A stretch of 64,000 nt of DNA, from the NCBI RefSeq assembly GCF_900109545.1, contig NZ_FOAP01000004.1, forward strand, positions 124,001 to 188,000. The letters are read 5' to 3'. This stretch comes from Stigmatella aurantiaca (lineage in GTDB: Bacteria; Myxococcota; Myxococcia; Myxococcales; Myxococcaceae). Each line of letters opens with the position of its first letter. Within the stretch, counting starts at the first letter, position 1. The notes beneath the pieces are model-generated. The model was not told where the DNA came from, did no database searches, and saw nothing but the letters and a program-made list of their open reading frames with translations. The translations under genes were made by a program, and so were the position numbers. Positions 1-10,240 of this stretch are shown one piece after another.

Positions 1-1036
1 CGGGGTTGCCGCGGACGTCAGCAACAGGGAAGAGATGCGGGCGTTGTTCGCGCGAATCGACGCCACGCACCCCCCGCTCAAGGGTGTGTTGCATACCGCG
101 GCCGTGCTCGATGATGCGCTGCTGCCTGATCTGGGCCACGAGCGCATCCAGCGTGTCATGGCCCCCAAGGCCGGCGGCGCGTGGATCCTCCACGAGCTGA
201 CGCAGGACCGCCCGCTGGACTTCTTCGTCCTGTTCTCCTCGGTCGCCGCCCTGATCGGCAATCCCCGGCAGGGCAACTACGTGGCCGCGAACAGCTTCCT
301 CGACGCGCTCGCGGAGCACCGCGCCGCGCGAGGTCTGGCCGCGACCAGCATCCACTGGGGGGTCCTCGGAGAGATCGGAATGGCGCAGGAGGAGGCAGTG
401 CGTGCCTACCTCGAGTCTCTCGGCCTCCACGCCATGCCCCCAGCCTCGGTGCTGGCGGCGCTCAAGCGGGTGCTTCGAATCCGCCCCCCCCAGATCGGGA
501 TCTTCGATGTCAACTGGCCCCAGCTTGGGCGCGCTGCTCCGAACCTCGGCCGGACTCCGAGGACGGCGCACCTGATCGGATCCTCCCAGGGAGGCGTGCA
601 GAGCGATGCAGAGGGCCTTCGCCGTCACCTGGCGGAGCTGAGCCCAGAGGCCCGGCAGACTGAGATTGAGCGCTTCCTCGCGCAGCGCATCTCCCTCATC
701 CTCCAGGTCCCCATCGACCGCGTGGATCCGCAGAAGTCTCTGTCGATGTTGGGGGTGGACTCCCTCCTGTCGATGCAGGTCCAGGGGGCCATCCGCGAGG
801 CGCTCGGCGTCGAGATTCCAGCGCTTGAGCTTCTTCGAGGAGGAAACCTGGTGCAGGTTGCCAGCACCGTGTCCGCGAAGTTCGACAGGCCAGCCGCCGT
901 GGTACCCGCGCCGGCGCCTGTCACTGCAGAAGCTCAGATCGAGCAGCAAGTGAACAACATGTCAGAGAGCGAAGTGGAGACGATCCTCCGTGCCATGCTG
1001 GAAGCCCAGGCAGGACAGGGGGAGGTCAAGTCATGA
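1..1036 (+). CDS. mchA: Polyketide synthase, 3' end (KR-ACP-docking tail), MchA-like, truncated by window edge
   Basis: This is the C-terminal part of a type I PKS; the reading frame is open from base 2 and the start lies outside. It shows the second half of a ketoreductase: an LDD motif (B-type) near base 107, the catalytic Ser in LFSS near 236, and the Tyr/Asn in NYVAAN near 277. An ACP follows with GVDSLL, its phosphopantetheine Ser codon at 761. The last 40 residues carry a docking tail with MSESEVETIL. The gene overlaps the next NRPS gene by 4 bases (ATGA). In myxochromide clusters MchA is a single PKS module used iteratively to build the polyene acyl chain that the first C domain of MchB attaches to Thr. 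The position fits, but KS, AT and DH are not visible here. The name rests on the downstream NRPSs. Confidence 0.8.
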   Translation, partial: GVAADVSNREEMRALFARIDATHPPLKGVLHTAAVLDDALLPDLGHERIQRVMAPKAGGAWILHELTQDRPLDFFVLFSSVAALIGNPRQGNYVAANSFLDALAEHRAARGLAATSIHWGVLGEIGMAQEEAVRAYLESLGLHAMPPASVLAALKRVLRIRPPQIGIFDVNWPQLGRAAPNLGRTPRTAHLIGSSQGGVQSDAEGLRRHLAELSPEARQTEIERFLAQRISLILQVPIDRVDPQKSLSMLGVDSLLSMQVQGAIREALGVEIPALELLRGGNLVQVASTVSAKFDRPAAVVPAPAPVTAEAQIEQQVNNMSESEVETILRAMLEAQAGQGEVKS

Positions 1037-4000
1037 GCACCCCCCGCGACAACATGAGCGGCCTCAGCCTGGAGGAGAAGCGCAAGCTCCTCGCTGAACT
1101 CCTGGCGAAGTCAGGGAAGAGTGCCCCCCGCATCTTTTCGCTCTCCTCGGGGCAGAAGGCGCTCTGGCTTCTCCAGCAGCAGGATCCGGACGGAGCCGCC
1201 TACAACACGCCTTTCGCGCTCCGCATCCGGTCCCAGGTCGATGTGGGGGCATTGAAGCATGCCTTCGAGATGGTGGCCGCGCGCCACCCGAGCCTGCGAA
1301 CCACGGTCTCGCCGACTGCGGACGGCCAGCTCCTCCAGACGAGCCACCCCGTGCTCGAGCCGCACTTCGCTCACATCGATGCGGCAGGCTGGAGCGCCGA
1401 GCAGCTCCAGGCTGCGGTCGTTCGCGCCTATCGCCAGCCGTTCTCGTTGGATCGTGGTCCGCTCCTCCGGGGCGATCTGTTCAGTTCCCAGCCTGATGAC
1501 CACGTGCTCCTGATCACTGTTCACCACATCTTCTACGACGGGTGGTCGGCAGGGATCGTTCAGCAAGAGCTGACGCAGCTCTATCAGGTGCTCTCGCGTG
1601 GCGAGCAGCCGTCACTGGCGCCCGTCACGGGCAGCTATGCCGACTTCGTTGCACAGCAGGCGGAGATGCTTTCGGGTGCGGTGGGGCGCAAGCACTGGGA
1701 CTACTGGCAGAAGAAGCTTTCCGGAGAGCTGCCTGTCCTGACGCTCCCTGCGGATCGGAGCCACTCAGCCCTCGCGGCGAATCGGAGCGGAGCGTGCTCG
1801 CTCAAGCTCCAGCCCGAGCTGACGAACCGGATCAAGGAACTCGCGCAGAGTTCAGAGGCCACTCCCTTCGTCGTGCTCTTGTCCGCCTATGCAGCCCTGC
1901 TTGGGCGCTTGGCCCGGCAAGACGACGTCCTGATCGGCTCCCCGACAGCCGGGCGCCCGGACACGGCCTCGCATGGGGTGGTGGGCTACTTCGCCAACTC
2001 CGTGGCGCTTCGAGCGGACCTCTCCGGCGCTCCGTCCACCCGGACGCTGATCGCGCGGATGCGCGATGTGGTGCATGAGGCGCTGGAGCACCAGGACTTC
2101 CCGTTCGCGTCGCTCGTGGAGCGGTTGGGAATCGAGCGCCGACCTGGAGTGTCGCCCATCTTCCAGGCGTCCATGACGTTCCACTCCTCGCGCGAGGGTG
2201 GGGGCGCCATGGCGCTCTGGGCCACGCCTGATGAGGTAACCCGCGTCCGTTGGGGTGTCCTGGAGCTTGAGCCCTATCCCCTCAGCGATCAGGAGACCCA
2301 GTTCGATCTCACCCTTGAGATGTGGGAGGTGCGCGGCGCGTTCGCTGGCGCGTTGCGCTTCAACCGGGCGCTTTTCAACGACAGCACGGTTGGCCTGTGG
2401 CGCGGCTACTTCGAGAAGCTCCTCGAACAGATGGTGCGCGCTCCGGATGAGCCGATTGCCCGGCTGGCGCTGGCAGCTCATGCCCCGGCCGTGCAGCTCC
2501 GGGAGGACACGCAACCTGCGGCCCGGCGGGACCGCGCTGGCGGGAGCACCATCACCGCTTGGTTCGAGGCGCAGGCTGCGCGAACCCCAGAAGCGATCGC
2601 ACTCAGCTTCGGGGACGTGCACCTCAGCTACGCCGAGCTCAACGCTCGCGCGAACGTTCTGGCACATGAGGTTCGAAGTCGCGGCGTCGGACCTGAGTCG
2701 CTGGTGGGCATCTGTGTCGAGCGGAGCGCGGAGCTGGTCATCTCCATCCTGGGCGTGCTCAAAGCCGGCGGAGCGTATGTCCCGCTGGATCCGGCCAGCC
2801 CGAGAGAGCGGCTTGCGCTGATCCTCGAGGACGCGGATGTCTCCGCACTCGTTACCGAGACCCAGCGCACTGGTGAGCTTCCTACGGAGAAGGTGCCCAC
2901 GATCTTCGTGGACTCGCTCCAGTGGCATGGAGGGCCGCGTGCTCCGAATCCGGCCCCTGGCCTCACGCCGGACAATGCCGCCTATGTCATCTACACCTCC
3001 GGATCCACTGGGCGTCCCAAGGGAGTGATTGTCACCCACGCCAACGCCACGCGCCTGTTCACCACGACCGAGGCGCTCTTTGGTTTCGGGCCAGACGATG
3101 TCTGGACGCTGTTCCACTCCGCTGCTTTCGATTTTTCTGTCTGGGAACTCTGGGGGCCGCTTTTCTATGGAGGCCGCCTGGTCGTCGTCCCTCACTGGAT
3201 GACCCGCTCTCCCGAGGCCTTTGGCGAGCTGATCGCACGCGAAGGGGTGACGGTCCTCAACCAGACGCCGTCCGCATTCCGGGCACTCGTTCGTGCGCCC
3301 TCGATCGAGGATGGGGTAGGGGGCCAGGGGCTCAAGTGGATCATCTTCGGCGGTGAAGCGCTCGATGCCTCGACCGTCCGTCCATGGTTTGAGCGGTATC
3401 CGGGTGTGGGCACACAGCTGATCAACATGTATGGCATCACCGAGACCACGGTGCATGTCACGTACCACCGGGTGACCGAGGCAGACCTCGCATCCGCTGC
3501 GAGCCCAATCGGCCGTCCGATCCCGGATCTCATGATTCGCCTACTCGATGAGCACGGCCAGCCCGTTCCGGACGGCGTTCCTGGAGAGATGTATGTGGGT
3601 GGGGCCGGGGTCGCGAGGGGTTATCTGAAGCGGCCGGAGCTCACCGCGCAGCGCTTCATCGAGGACCCGGTCTCTCCTGGAGAGCGCCTCTACCGCTCGG
3701 GCGACCTCGCCATCCGCCAGCAGGACGGAACCTACTCGTACCTCGGCCGCATCGACGATCAAGTCAAGATCCGCGGCTTCCGCATTGAGCTCGGCGAGAT
3801 CCAGTCGGTGATCGCCCGCCACCCAGCCGTCGCCAGTGCCTACGTCTCCACCTATGAGCGGAGCGCGGACGACCGGCGGATCGCCGCCTACGTGGTGCCC
3901 AGGCCGGGAGCGGCGGAGACACTCCTCTCCTCCAGCTCGGACGGGGGAATCGGTGACACCCACGTGGGCGAGTGGAAGGCGCTCTACGACGAGCTCTACG

Positions 4001-7000
4001 CGCGCTCCGCTGGCGAGGCACAGACGGATCCCAGCTTCAACATCGCAGGCTGGAACAGCAGCTACTCCGGCGCTCCGCTCAGCGCCGAGGCCATGAAGGA
4101 GTGGGTCAACCATACCGTTGAGCAGATCCTCGAGCGGAAGCCGTCGCGGGTGCTTGAGATCGGATGCGGGACGGGCCTCCTGCTCACGCGGATCGCACCC
4201 TCCACGGCCGCGTACTGGGCGACTGACGTCTCCGGCGTCGTGGTCAACATGCTCCGCGGGGTGACGAAGAAAACCCCGGGCCTCGAGCATGCGCAGCTCT
4301 TCCACTGTGCTGCGGACCAGCTTGAGGGCATCGACTTCGGCGGCGAGCGCTTCGAGGCGGTGATCTTGAACTCGGTGGTTCAGTACTTCCCGAGCGCGGA
4401 GTACCTCGCCCGTGCACTGGAGTCTGCCTCGGCGCGCGTGAGCACGGGGGGCTTCATCTTCGTTGGAGACGTGAGGAACCTCCGTCTGCTCGAGGCGTTC
4501 CATGCGTCGATTGTCCTGGCACAGAGCTCTGGCACCCTCGATCCCCACACGCTGAAGGGGCTCGTGGCGCGGCGGCTGGCCGGAGAGGAAGAGCTGGTAC
4601 TCGATCCAGGCTTCTTCTGGGCCTTGAAGCAGCGCATTCCCCGGCTGAGCCATGTGGAGATCCGCCCGAAGCGTGGCGAGTGCCTGAATGAACTCACACG
4701 CTTCCGCTACGATGTGCTCCTCCACCTGGATACCTCACCGGCCTCCGCACCCGACGTGGCCTGGGGTCCGGGCAACGTGAGCCTGCCTGAACTCCGGGCG
4801 CGTCTCGGCCGGGAAGGCACCCAGCGCATCGGTCTGCGCGGCATCAGGAATGCCCGCGTCGAGGCGGCCCTCGAGGCCCTGGTGAGCCTGAGCGAGCAGG
4901 CTCCCGTGCGGCCAGGCTCGTTCGAGAAGCTCCGCAGGCGCCTGTTGGATCGCGACGGCTCGGTCCCCACCAGCGAGCCCGAGCCCGGGGTTGATCCGAT
5001 GGCCCTCGAGCAGCTTGCCCGGGAGGCCTCATGCACCGTCACCCTGGACTGGTCTCGTGGAGGGGTGGACGGCTCCTTCGACACGGTCTTCACGCGCCGG
5101 AGCCCTTCAAACGAGCCCGCAGCCCCAGGACGCTCGGCCGAGCCGATCGCGCTCTTCGGGCCAGCGCCGGATGCCGTGCCGGGTGCACGCCATGCCAACG
5201 ATCCACTCCGTGGGCGCCTGGAGCGCCGCTTGGAGAGCGACCTTCGGAAGACGGCGCAGGAGCACCTCCCTGAGTACATGGTGCCGGCGAGCATCATGGT
5301 GATTGACGAGCTCCCGCTGACCGGGAACGGCAAAGTGGACCGGCGAGCCCTGCCGGTTCCTGCGGCTCCGCATGGCCTGGAGATCGCGTACGTCGAACCC
5401 AGGACCGGCGAAGAGGAGATCCTGGTGAGCATCTTCGCCGAGCTGCTCGGCGCGGAACGGGTAGGCGTGCGCGAGAGCTTCTTTGACCTGGGGGGGCACT
5501 CGCTTCTGGCCACGCAGGTGGTCTCGCGCGTCCGCGCGGTCTTTGGTGTCGATGTTCCGCTGCGCACGTTCTTTGACAACCCGACCGTCGGGGGGCTCGC
5601 GGCGGTGGTGCAGCAGCTGCGCAAGCGCTCGGGCTCTGCTGTGCTCGACTTCACCTCGCCGATGAAGCGGCCGCCTCAAATCCCGCTCTCCTCCTCTCAA
5701 GAGCGGTTGTGGATCCTCGACCGCATCGTGGAGACGCGGGCGCCCATCTACGTCATCCCCCTGGTGCTTCGGCTTCGTGGCCCGCTCCAGCAGGACGCGC
5801 TCCGTCAAAGCCTTGACGGGAGCATCCAGCGCCACGAGGTGTTGCGCACCCGCTTCTCCGTAGTGGAGGGACAGCCCATCCAGGAGATCGCCGGAGAGCT
5901 GCACGTTGAGCTTCCGCCTGCTGAGGCGCTCGGCAACGGCCCGGGGGCTACCGAAGCGGAACTCACGAGTCTCATTCAAAACGAGGTGGGACTCGAGGTC
6001 TCCCGTCCGTTTGATCTCGAGCGCGGCCCGCTGATCCGGATGCGCCTCTTCCGCATCGCGGAAGGCGACCACGTGCTCGTCCTGACGATGCATCACATCG
6101 TCTCTGACGGTTGGTCCGTTGGGATCCTCGCGCGTGAACTCTCGGCTGGTTACAACGCGCTTTGTTCGAGGCGCGAGGTGGTGCTGCCAGCGCTCCCAGT
6201 CCAGTACGCGGACTTCGCCCTCTGGCAGCGGCAGCTCCTGCGGGACGGTGCGCTCGCCGAGTCCATCGAGGCCCACAAGCAGCGGCTCACCGGGGCACCC
6301 ACCTCCCTCAACCTTCCCACGGATCGGCCCCGGCCAGAGACCCCCTCGTACAGGGGTGGGGTGGTCCGCTTCGCTGTGGATCGGGCCCTCTCGGCACGTC
6401 TCAGGGAGATGAGCCGCCGCGAGGGTGCCACGCTGTACATGACCCTGCTGGCTGCCTTCTCGGCGTACCTTTCGCGTCTGAGCGGTCAGAAGGACTTGAT
6501 CATCGGCTCGCCGGTGGCGAACCGGAACCGCGCCGCAACGGAGCCGCTGATCGGCTTCTTCGTCAACACGCTCGCGCTCCGGATGGACCTGTCCGGAGAC
6601 CCGACCTTCCTCGAGCTTCTGGCGCGCGTCCGGCGGACGGCGCTCGACGCGTACGCTGACCAGGACGTGCCCTTCGAGAAGCTGGTGGAGGTGGCCGCGC
6701 CCGAGCGGAGCGTCAGCCGCCAGCCCCTGGTCCAGGTGATGTTCGCGCTCCAGAACGCGCCGTTCTCGCCTCCTGCGCTCGATGGCCTCCACGTGGATCT
6801 CCTCGAACTGGACAGTGTCACCTCCAAGTTCGATCTGACGCTGTCCATGCAGGAATCCGCGGATGGTCTGGCGGGCCTCCTCGAGTACAGCGCGGAGTTG
6901 TTCGACCGGGAGCGCATCGAGCGGATGGCCGAGCACCTCGTGGTGTTCCTGCGTGAGGCCGTGGAGCACCCGCAGCGGCATGTGCATGAGCTCGACTTCC

Positions 7001-10000
7001 TCGGCGCGCGTGAGGCCGGACTGCTGGCGGAGTGGGCCATGGGCCCCAGCGCCCCGTCCGCTCCCGCTTCGGTGGTGGAGCTGTTCCAGGCCCAGGCCCA
7101 GCGCACGCCGGACGCGATTGCGCTTGAGCAAGGGGACGTCAGGCTCAGCTACGCGGAGCTCGATCAGCGCTCCACACGTTTGGCACGGCACCTCGTCTCG
7201 CTGGGCCTGGGACCGGAGAAACGGGCCGCGCTCTGCCTTCCGAAATCGGTCGAATTCATCGTCGCCTTGCTGGGCGTGTGGAAGGCCGGTGGGGCGTATG
7301 TCCCGCTGGATCCGGAGTACCCCGAGGCGCGTCTCAGCCACATGCTGGAGGACTCGGGCTCGGAGCTTTTGCTCACGGTGCGCGCGTTGGGCGAGCGGCC
7401 AGGCTTCCGAGGGCGGATGCTGTGGATGGACGAGGCGCTGCCAGACGGTGCGGAACCATCCACCCTGGCGCTCCCGAGCGCGGGCTCGATGGCCTACATC
7501 ATCTACACCTCGGGCTCGACGGGGAAGCCGAAGGGTGCGGTGCTGGAGCACCGTGGGGTGGCGAACATCGCCGTCGCCTCGCGGGAACTCCTGTCGCTCG
7601 GCCCGGACAGCAGGGTCCTCCAGGCGGCCTCCACGTCCTTCGATGTCTCGGTCTGGGACATCGTGATGGCGTTCGCGAGCGGCGCCAGGCTGGTGCTGCC
7701 CATGGACGAGACTTCCCGTGCTGGCGAGGGCCAGGCGGCGCTGCTGCGGGAGAAGCACATCACCCATGTGTGCCTGACGGCGTCGGCGATCGCGGCGCTG
7801 CCGGAAGGCCCGTATCCGGATCTCCGAGTGCTCACCACCGCGGGAGAGGCCTGCCCTGCGGAGCTGGTGAAGAAGTGGGCCACGGAGTCGCGGCGCTTCG
7901 TCAATGCCTACGGCCCGACGGAGACGACCGTCATCGCGACGCTCACCGCCGTCCAGAAGGGTGAGACGGGAGCTCCGCCCATCGGCCGCCCCCTTCCAGG
8001 ACTGGTGGCCCGGATCCTCGATGCCAACCAGCGTCAGGTTCCTATCGGTGTCCCCGGCGAGCTGCACGTGGGAGGGCTCGCCGTTGCGCGCGGGTATCAC
8101 GGGCTTGATGAACTCACCCGTGAGCGCTTCATCCAGGATCCGTTCTCGAGCAGCCCCGGCGCTCGGCTCTACCGCACCGGCGATCTCGCGCGCTGGAGGA
8201 GCGACGGCAACATCGACTTCCTCGGCCGCCTCGACCACCAGGTGAAGCTCAGGGGCTTCCGGATCGAACTGGGTGAGGTGGAAGCGGTCATCGACGGCCA
8301 TCCCGGAGTCCAGCGGTCGCTCGTCATTGTCTACAAAGGCCAGCTCGCCGCCTACGTCGCGGGCCGTGGCGGCGCCGCAGTCACGGTCCAGGCGCTCCGG
8401 GAGCACGCGAAGAGCCAGCTCCCCGGATACATGGTGCCAGCGCACTTCATCCTCCTCGAGGCGTTTCCCCTGACGCCGAGTGGGAAGATTGATCGCAAGA
8501 AGCTGCCGGATCCCGTGGAGGCCCAGGAGCCCACCACCTTTGCCGTTCCCCAGTCCCGCGAGGAGCAGATCCTCGCCGAGATCTGGGCCACGGTGCTGAA
8601 GAAGGGCCCAATCGGAATCCACGACAACTTCTTCGCGCTCGGAGGGGACTCGATCCTCGGCTTGCAGATCATCTCAAGAGCCACCCAGCGAGGGCTCCGC
8701 CTGAGGCCTCGCCAGCTTTTCGATCATCAGACGATCGCGGAGCTGGCCCGAGTGGCTTCCAGCGCTCAAGTAATTCACGCCGAGCAAGGGAAGGTGACGG
8801 GGAGCGCGCCGCTCACGCCCATCCAGCACTGGTTCTTCGAGCAGGAGCGCGCTGAGCCACAGCACTTCAACATGGCGGTGTTGCTCGACGTTGAGCCTGG
8901 CATCGATCTCGCCGTGCTCCGCCGCGCGCTCGATGCGGTGGAACTCCACCATGACGCGCTCCGGCTCCGCTTCCGCCGGGACGGCACGGCCTGGAGCCAG
9001 TATCACGCGGAAGGCGAGGCTCTGGGGATCCCCCTGGAAGAATGGGACATCGCCGGAAGCGACGCGGTGGAGGGGGCGCTCGCCAAGCTCCACGGGGCTC
9101 TTGATCTTGAGCGTGGCCCGCTCCTGCGTGCCGCGATCCTGCGCCTGGGCCCCGGCTCCACGCGGCTCGCCCTGGTGGCCCACCACTTGGTGGTGGACGC
9201 CGTCTCGTGGGGAATCATCTTCGAGGATCTGCTGACCGCGTACGGCCAGCTAGCAAGCGGCCAGCCGGTCGGGCTCCAGCCGAAGACGACGTCCTTTCAG
9301 CACTGGGCGAAGCGCCTTGAGGCCTACGCCGGCTCGCCGAACGCCCGGGCCGAGTTCGATGCGTGGCTCGCCGCCTCCCATCGGGATGCCTCGCATGAGT
9401 TTCCGCTGAATGATCCCTCCGCCTCGGACACGGTCGCCGATGCATCCAGGCTTGTGTCCTGGATCGAGGAAGACGAGACGCAGCTCCTGTTGAACGAGGT
9501 GCCCAAGGCTTACGACGTCCAAGTCAACGAAGTGCTGATCGCCGCACTGGCCCGGACGCTCTCGGTCTGGACTGGCCACAGCACTGTCCGGATTGATCTG
9601 GAAGGCTACGGGCGTGAGTTCCTGTTCGAGGACGTCGACGTGAGCCGCACGGTGGGCTGGTTCACCGCGCTCTTCCCGCTTCGCCTGCATGTCGGAGCCA
9701 AGGAGAGCGTGCGAGAGGCGCTCGCCCGCGCGAAGGATGCTGTGCGCCGCGTTCCCCGAGGCGGGGCCGGCCATGGAATCCTCCGCTATCTGTCTCCGGA
9801 CGCGTCGATCCGCTCGAGACTCCAGGCCGCTGGGCATGCGGGGGTTGTCTTCAACTACCTCGGGCAGATGGGCTCCGTCCCGGCGCAGGGGGTGATCCGC
9901 GGTGCCGCCAAAGAGGGTTTGGGCCCGATCCACTCACCTCGCGCCGCCAGGTCCCACCGCATCGAGCTCAACGCCGTCATCGAGGCGGGGCAGCGCCTGC

Positions 10001-10206
10001 GCTTCGACTGGACCTTCGGCGCCAAGGTCCTCCGCAAGGAAACCCTTGAGAGCCTGAACCAGGCGTTCATCTCCAACCTCCGCGAGCTGATCCGGGATCG
10101 CGCGCAGCCAGCCGCAACGGTCCGCGTGGCCGCGGACTTCCCAGCCGCGCGCCTGAGTGCCAAGGACCTGAAGAGCGTCCTCAAGCAGACGAAGAAGCCG
10201 CGATGA
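1033..10206 (+). CDS. mchB: Nonribosomal peptide synthetase, two modules: C-A(Thr)-NMT-PCP-C-A-PCP-E (MchB-like)
   Basis: The 3057-residue protein attaches the first two amino acids of a lipopeptide. Domains: C (aa 35-470, HHIFYDG at 164), A (505-960) with an N-methyltransferase inserted after core A8 (about 975-1365, VLEIGCGTG at 1040), A10 Lys1434, PCP (Ser1490), C (HHIVSDG at 1687), A (2010-2500), PCP with GGDSI (Ser2540) typical before an epimerase, and E (HHLVVDAVSW at 2717, EGYGRE, TVGWFT). By-eye specificity residues of A1 are DFWNIGMVHK, the classical threonine code. A2 reads DVWCTAAVIK, not a textbook code; in myxochromides this position is D-Ala. The ATG overlaps the PKS stop as ATGA and is preceded by GGAGGT at 1021-1026. 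The E-domain tail continues as the familiar E-C linker, whose second half begins the next gene. N-Me-Thr followed by a D-residue matches the myxochromide core. Confidence 0.87.
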   Translation: MSTPRDNMSGLSLEEKRKLLAELLAKSGKSAPRIFSLSSGQKALWLLQQQDPDGAAYNTPFALRIRSQVDVGALKHAFEMVAARHPSLRTTVSPTADGQLLQTSHPVLEPHFAHIDAAGWSAEQLQAAVVRAYRQPFSLDRGPLLRGDLFSSQPDDHVLLITVHHIFYDGWSAGIVQQELTQLYQVLSRGEQPSLAPVTGSYADFVAQQAEMLSGAVGRKHWDYWQKKLSGELPVLTLPADRSHSALAANRSGACSLKLQPELTNRIKELAQSSEATPFVVLLSAYAALLGRLARQDDVLIGSPTAGRPDTASHGVVGYFANSVALRADLSGAPSTRTLIARMRDVVHEALEHQDFPFASLVERLGIERRPGVSPIFQASMTFHSSREGGGAMALWATPDEVTRVRWGVLELEPYPLSDQETQFDLTLEMWEVRGAFAGALRFNRALFNDSTVGLWRGYFEKLLEQMVRAPDEPIARLALAAHAPAVQLREDTQPAARRDRAGGSTITAWFEAQAARTPEAIALSFGDVHLSYAELNARANVLAHEVRSRGVGPESLVGICVERSAELVISILGVLKAGGAYVPLDPASPRERLALILEDADVSALVTETQRTGELPTEKVPTIFVDSLQWHGGPRAPNPAPGLTPDNAAYVIYTSGSTGRPKGVIVTHANATRLFTTTEALFGFGPDDVWTLFHSAAFDFSVWELWGPLFYGGRLVVVPHWMTRSPEAFGELIAREGVTVLNQTPSAFRALVRAPSIEDGVGGQGLKWIIFGGEALDASTVRPWFERYPGVGTQLINMYGITETTVHVTYHRVTEADLASAASPIGRPIPDLMIRLLDEHGQPVPDGVPGEMYVGGAGVARGYLKRPELTAQRFIEDPVSPGERLYRSGDLAIRQQDGTYSYLGRIDDQVKIRGFRIELGEIQSVIARHPAVASAYVSTYERSADDRRIAAYVVPRPGAAETLLSSSSDGGIGDTHVGEWKALYDELYARSAGEAQTDPSFNIAGWNSSYSGAPLSAEAMKEWVNHTVEQILERKPSRVLEIGCGTGLLLTRIAPSTAAYWATDVSGVVVNMLRGVTKKTPGLEHAQLFHCAADQLEGIDFGGERFEAVILNSVVQYFPSAEYLARALESASARVSTGGFIFVGDVRNLRLLEAFHASIVLAQSSGTLDPHTLKGLVARRLAGEEELVLDPGFFWALKQRIPRLSHVEIRPKRGECLNELTRFRYDVLLHLDTSPASAPDVAWGPGNVSLPELRARLGREGTQRIGLRGIRNARVEAALEALVSLSEQAPVRPGSFEKLRRRLLDRDGSVPTSEPEPGVDPMALEQLAREASCTVTLDWSRGGVDGSFDTVFTRRSPSNEPAAPGRSAEPIALFGPAPDAVPGARHANDPLRGRLERRLESDLRKTAQEHLPEYMVPASIMVIDELPLTGNGKVDRRALPVPAAPHGLEIAYVEPRTGEEEILVSIFAELLGAERVGVRESFFDLGGHSLLATQVVSRVRAVFGVDVPLRTFFDNPTVGGLAAVVQQLRKRSGSAVLDFTSPMKRPPQIPLSSSQERLWILDRIVETRAPIYVIPLVLRLRGPLQQDALRQSLDGSIQRHEVLRTRFSVVEGQPIQEIAGELHVELPPAEALGNGPGATEAELTSLIQNEVGLEVSRPFDLERGPLIRMRLFRIAEGDHVLVLTMHHIVSDGWSVGILARELSAGYNALCSRREVVLPALPVQYADFALWQRQLLRDGALAESIEAHKQRLTGAPTSLNLPTDRPRPETPSYRGGVVRFAVDRALSARLREMSRREGATLYMTLLAAFSAYLSRLSGQKDLIIGSPVANRNRAATEPLIGFFVNTLALRMDLSGDPTFLELLARVRRTALDAYADQDVPFEKLVEVAAPERSVSRQPLVQVMFALQNAPFSPPALDGLHVDLLELDSVTSKFDLTLSMQESADGLAGLLEYSAELFDRERIERMAEHLVVFLREAVEHPQRHVHELDFLGAREAGLLAEWAMGPSAPSAPASVVELFQAQAQRTPDAIALEQGDVRLSYAELDQRSTRLARHLVSLGLGPEKRAALCLPKSVEFIVALLGVWKAGGAYVPLDPEYPEARLSHMLEDSGSELLLTVRALGERPGFRGRMLWMDEALPDGAEPSTLALPSAGSMAYIIYTSGSTGKPKGAVLEHRGVANIAVASRELLSLGPDSRVLQAASTSFDVSVWDIVMAFASGARLVLPMDETSRAGEGQAALLREKHITHVCLTASAIAALPEGPYPDLRVLTTAGEACPAELVKKWATESRRFVNAYGPTETTVIATLTAVQKGETGAPPIGRPLPGLVARILDANQRQVPIGVPGELHVGGLAVARGYHGLDELTRERFIQDPFSSSPGARLYRTGDLARWRSDGNIDFLGRLDHQVKLRGFRIELGEVEAVIDGHPGVQRSLVIVYKGQLAAYVAGRGGAAVTVQALREHAKSQLPGYMVPAHFILLEAFPLTPSGKIDRKKLPDPVEAQEPTTFAVPQSREEQILAEIWATVLKKGPIGIHDNFFALGGDSILGLQIISRATQRGLRLRPRQLFDHQTIAELARVASSAQVIHAEQGKVTGSAPLTPIQHWFFEQERAEPQHFNMAVLLDVEPGIDLAVLRRALDAVELHHDALRLRFRRDGTAWSQYHAEGEALGIPLEEWDIAGSDAVEGALAKLHGALDLERGPLLRAAILRLGPGSTRLALVAHHLVVDAVSWGIIFEDLLTAYGQLASGQPVGLQPKTTSFQHWAKRLEAYAGSPNARAEFDAWLAASHRDASHEFPLNDPSASDTVADASRLVSWIEEDETQLLLNEVPKAYDVQVNEVLIAALARTLSVWTGHSTVRIDLEGYGREFLFEDVDVSRTVGWFTALFPLRLHVGAKESVREALARAKDAVRRVPRGGAGHGILRYLSPDASIRSRLQAAGHAGVVFNYLGQMGSVPAQGVIRGAAKEGLGPIHSPRAARSHRIELNAVIEAGQRLRFDWTFGAKVLRKETLESLNQAFISNLRELIRDRAQPAATVRVAADFPAARLSAKDLKSVLKQTKKPR

Positions 10207-10225
10207 GCCCAGTGAAAGGTGCAGC

Positions 10226-10233
10226 AGAGGGGA
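10226..10233 (+). promoter_or_regulatory. Ribosome binding site of the second NRPS gene
   Basis: AGAGGGGA lies 7 bases before the ATG at 10241, inside a 34-base gap after the stop of the first NRPS gene. It fixes the start at 10241. The resulting protein opens with the residues expected for a C domain that follows an E domain (IEDIYELAPMQ). Confidence 0.6.
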
Positions 10234-10240
10234 CCGTGCA

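Noticed and set aside
5107-8622. 1171-codon open frame on the minus strand
   Set aside because: It lies fully inside the first NRPS gene, antisense to conserved domains, and its translation shows no domain. Long antisense frames are expected in high-GC coding DNA.
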